This document shows, one piece after another, positions 61,640 to 64,000 of a DNA stretch of 64,000 bases. Under the pieces are notes generated by a model. It ran no database searches, was not told the DNA's origin, and worked only from the letters and a program-made list of their open reading frames with translations. Made by a program: the position numbers and the translations under genes. Source of the DNA: Rotaria socialis (taxonomy: Eukaryota; Rotifera; Eurotatoria; Philodinida; Philodinidae); assembly GCA_905331475.1 (NCBI GenBank), contig CAJNYU010001145.1:1-64000 (forward strand). The letters are read 5' to 3'. Positions within the stretch are counted from its first letter, which is position 1. Each line of letters starts with the position of its first letter.

Positions 61640-62788
61640 ATGATGTTTCGTATGTTTGTTGTAAATATTTTGTTTTTAACAAATATTTATTCGTATGAAT
61701 TACCTTTCTCAACGTTGGGTAATTCAATAATTGATGCCAATGGAGCCGTCGTTCGAATGAGATGTGTCAATTGGCCAGGAAGTATGGAGACTTTAATGCC
61801 AGAAGGTTTGCAACATAATTCAATCGATAATATTGTTTTAATTATAAAACAAATGAATATGACTTGTGTACGTTTAACATATTCAATTGATGTAACACGG
61901 TCATCAGATCTAACTGTTTATCAATCGTTATCAAGACTTAATTTAACTTTTGCTCTACAAGGTTTTATGAATAATAATCCGTCACTTATTAACAGTACTG
62001 TTTCAAATATATTTAATACTGTTTTGGATACGCTTGGAAAATATAATATTTTAGTTCTATTGGATAATCATGTTAGTAAAGCTATGTGGTGTTGTAGTGA
62101 TTTTGATGGAAACGGTTTTTGGGGTGATCGTTACTTTGATGTTGAACAATGGATAGATGGTTTAAAATTTATGGCCAACAAAACGATTGATCGTCCGTAT
62201 GTGATTGCAATGAGTTTACGAAATGAATTACGTGGCGTTAGACAAAATCAACCCCACTGGTATCACAATGTTGTACGTGCTATTCTTGAAGCAATATCAT
62301 TTGTCAATCCTCGACTTTTAATAGTTATTTCTGGTTTAAATTATGATCTTAATCTATCGTTTATTCGATCACTACCTGTGCAAAATCTTGTACCAATATC
62401 TATACAAAAGAAAATTGTCTATGAAGCACATTGGTATTCGTGGTCTTATTATGGTCTTTTAAGTGATTGTAATCATATAAAAGATACTATTGAAAATGCA
62501 TGGGGTTATATTTTAGAATCTAATTATTCTTATACAGCTCCTGTTTGGCTAACAGAATTCGGTACGAATGTTGATCAATTTCAAGGTGACGATGAATTTA
62601 TTGATTGTGTAAAAGGATTTCTTCAAACGCCCTTAACTCAAACTATGTCTTGGTCCTATTGGGTATTAGCTGGTAGTTATTATATTCGATCTGGTACAGC
62701 TGAATCACACGAATCATTTGGTTTGTTAACTGATGATTGGAAAAATATTAAATCAAAAGCATTTATCGATATTCTTTTAACTTTGTAA
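61640..62788 (+). CDS. secreted glycoside hydrolase family 5 (cellulase-like)
   Basis: Intronless frame of 382 residues. The signal peptide is about 1-18. GH5 landmarks appear in order: N-W-P-G at 44-47, L-D-N-H near 141-144, the acid/base glutamate in R-N-E-L (Glu196), H-W-Y near 264-266, and the nucleophile in W-L-T-E-F-G (Glu306), so the catalytic pair is intact. It probably cleaves beta-1,4- or related glucans/mannans outside the cell. Several N-glycosylation sequons suggest eukaryotic secretion. Lack of introns next to intron-rich genes, and a family known to be widely transferred into bdelloids, suggest acquisition from bacteria or fungi; this is inference. It is convergent with the next gene, stops 101 bp apart. 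Confidence 0.85.
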   Translation: MMFRMFVVNILFLTNIYSYELPFSTLGNSIIDANGAVVRMRCVNWPGSMETLMPEGLQHNSIDNIVLIIKQMNMTCVRLTYSIDVTRSSDLTVYQSLSRLNLTFALQGFMNNNPSLINSTVSNIFNTVLDTLGKYNILVLLDNHVSKAMWCCSDFDGNGFWGDRYFDVEQWIDGLKFMANKTIDRPYVIAMSLRNELRGVRQNQPHWYHNVVRAILEAISFVNPRLLIVISGLNYDLNLSFIRSLPVQNLVPISIQKKIVYEAHWYSWSYYGLLSDCNHIKDTIENAWGYILESNYSYTAPVWLTEFGTNVDQFQGDDEFIDCVKGFLQTPLTQTMSWSYWVLAGSYYIRSGTAESHESFGLLTDDWKNIKSKAFIDILLTL

Positions 62789-62889
62789 ACAGAAAAGAAA
62801 CTGGTAAAATATCAACGTTCACAAATATATCAGAGACGAGGAAGAAGAAAAAAGAACATTGAGACGATAGTTTGCTTATTTTTTTCTTT

Positions 62890-64000
62890 CTACTGCATTG
62901 TTGGCATTGACATTTGAACATGGGCTGGCGTTGCGTCTTCTTGTCGCCATGACGAAGTTACTGTTTTTAATTGTGTGTAAAAGTTCATGCCCTGCAAAAA
63001 CATTAAAATTGCAATACAATTAAAAATTTTGGTTGTTTTTTACATTTCGTCCGTAGAAATTTGTGTCACCACGGAATGAACCGCGAGAACCCGTAAATGA
63101 AAACATAGGAAGTGGTACTGGAATAGGAACATTAATGCCAATCTAAATAAAAGAGTTTTTGTTTTCGAATTTTTATGAATCAATAAAGCAAGTCAAGTCT
63201 ATTTACTTGTCCAACATCAATTTCTTGAGTAAACTTTCTTGCCGTAGCTCCATTGGTAGTAAAAATAGCTGTACCATTTCCGTACGGGTTATCATTAATA
63301 ACTTTGATAGCATCATCCAATGTGTCGACACTCATTGAAACAAGCACGGGACCAAATATTTCTTCTTTATAGCAATTCATACTTGGCTAAGTAAAAGAAT
63401 ACGTAGATGAAGATTTTTCTTATGACAAAAAAATTCGAGTAAACAAAACGAAAATTTACTTTAACTTCATGTAAAATTGTTGGTCCAACAAAATTACCAT
63501 TTTCATAACCAGGTACTTTAACATTTCGACCATCTAAGAGTAATTTTGCACCTTGATTAACACCAGATTCAACTAATTGAAGAATACGTTGTTTTGCTGA
63601 TTTCGATATAACTGGTCCTAAATCAGATGTTGGTTCATAACCAGCAGTAACACGTAATTTTTTAGCTTTTTCAACTAAATCTGGAATCCATTCACGTGCT
63701 TTACCAACGAATATTGCTGTTGACAATGCCATACATCGTTGACCAGCAGCACCAAAGGCTGCACCAACAAGCTAAATGAAAGTAAAATTAGAATGAAAAA
63801 CAAAAACAATCAGTTCTTCGATAACATACTTGATTCAATGCTTGTTCTTTATTAGCATCAGGCATGATGACACCATGGTTTTTTGCTCCCTGCAAAATAA
63901 AGTTGAATAATAATTAAAAACGAAAAGAAAAGACTAAAATTTATGTTCTTTTTTACCATATTACATTGTACACGTTTACCATTCTTTGAACCACGTTCAT
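62890..64000 (-). CDS. ALDH6A1: methylmalonate-semialdehyde dehydrogenase, 3' part
   Basis: CoA-acylating mitochondrial enzyme of valine and thymine catabolism. The 5' end lies beyond the right edge. Exons seen: >64000-63957, 63889-63830, 63771-63460, 63386-63207, 63142-63044, 62991-62890, all in frame. The first piece has G-S-K-N-G-K-R-V-Q; exon 3 has G-Q-R-C-M-A with the catalytic cysteine; exon 4 holds K-E-E-I-F-G-P-V-L and N-P-Y-G-N-G-T-A-I; exon 5 holds [13 protein letters not shown]. These are hallmarks of this ALDH branch. About 265 of an expected ~530 residues are present. Confidence 0.9.

Noticed and set aside
1-64000. tRNA, rRNA and CRISPR arrays
   Set aside because: I looked for T-loop GGTTCGAATC-like boxes and for regularly spaced repeats and found none that held up.

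Overview
The window is AT-rich animal nuclear DNA. The genes have many short GT-AG introns (mostly 50-110 bp), tight convergent gene pairs, and large stretches of decayed transposon between genes. Gene content points to a bdelloid rotifer: an ADP-ribosyltransferase/TPR fusion, an intronless secreted GH5 cellulase-like gene beside ordinary metazoan genes, and a TGTGGG-like G-rich telomeric motif. That assignment is inference from gene types and intron style; no rRNA or mitochondrial marker is present.

Left third (1-21,150) is gene-poor. It holds several short non-autonomous transposons with recognisable target-site duplications (piggyBac-like at 594, hAT-like at 12,556, Mutator-like at 16,977), a possible solo LTR (7,826) and a PIF/Harbinger transposase relic (about 7,130-7,425). 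It also has a broken ABCG transporter 3' end (14,760-15,182), two damaged membrane-protein genes (16,101 and 18,137), the ART-TPR gene (9,994-12,072, minus) and a JTB homologue (19,944, plus).

The middle (21,167-40,780) is a lysosomal alpha-mannosidase (GH38, MAN2B1-type) cluster on the plus strand. Two intact 19-exon copies share every intron position and flank a two-exon 7TM receptor gene; a heavily decayed third copy lies downstream. The two intact copies are nearly identical in patches that run through introns, as expected from gene conversion. Copy 1 also carries a perfect 222-bp duplication of exon 4 joined by a single N, most simply an assembly join. A CD225/dispanin gene follows on the minus strand at 41,111.

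The right third (45,248-64,000) is gene-dense and mostly conserved metazoan: an SLC38-like amino-acid transporter (minus); EXOC2/Sec5 of the exocyst (minus) with a small secreted/membrane-protein gene nested in one intron on the opposite strand; a Gfo/Idh/MocA oxidoreductase (plus) convergent with a cyclic-nucleotide-binding-domain gene (minus); a NUPR1-like small nuclear protein (plus); a GH5 glycoside hydrolase (plus); and the 3' part of methylmalonate-semialdehyde dehydrogenase (minus, running off the right edge).

The genes do not form an operon or one pathway. The only functional grouping is the duplicated lysosomal mannosidase. Exon coordinates were reconstructed by eye from splice sites and reading phase, and checked so that each intact multi-exon gene keeps frame to its stop.
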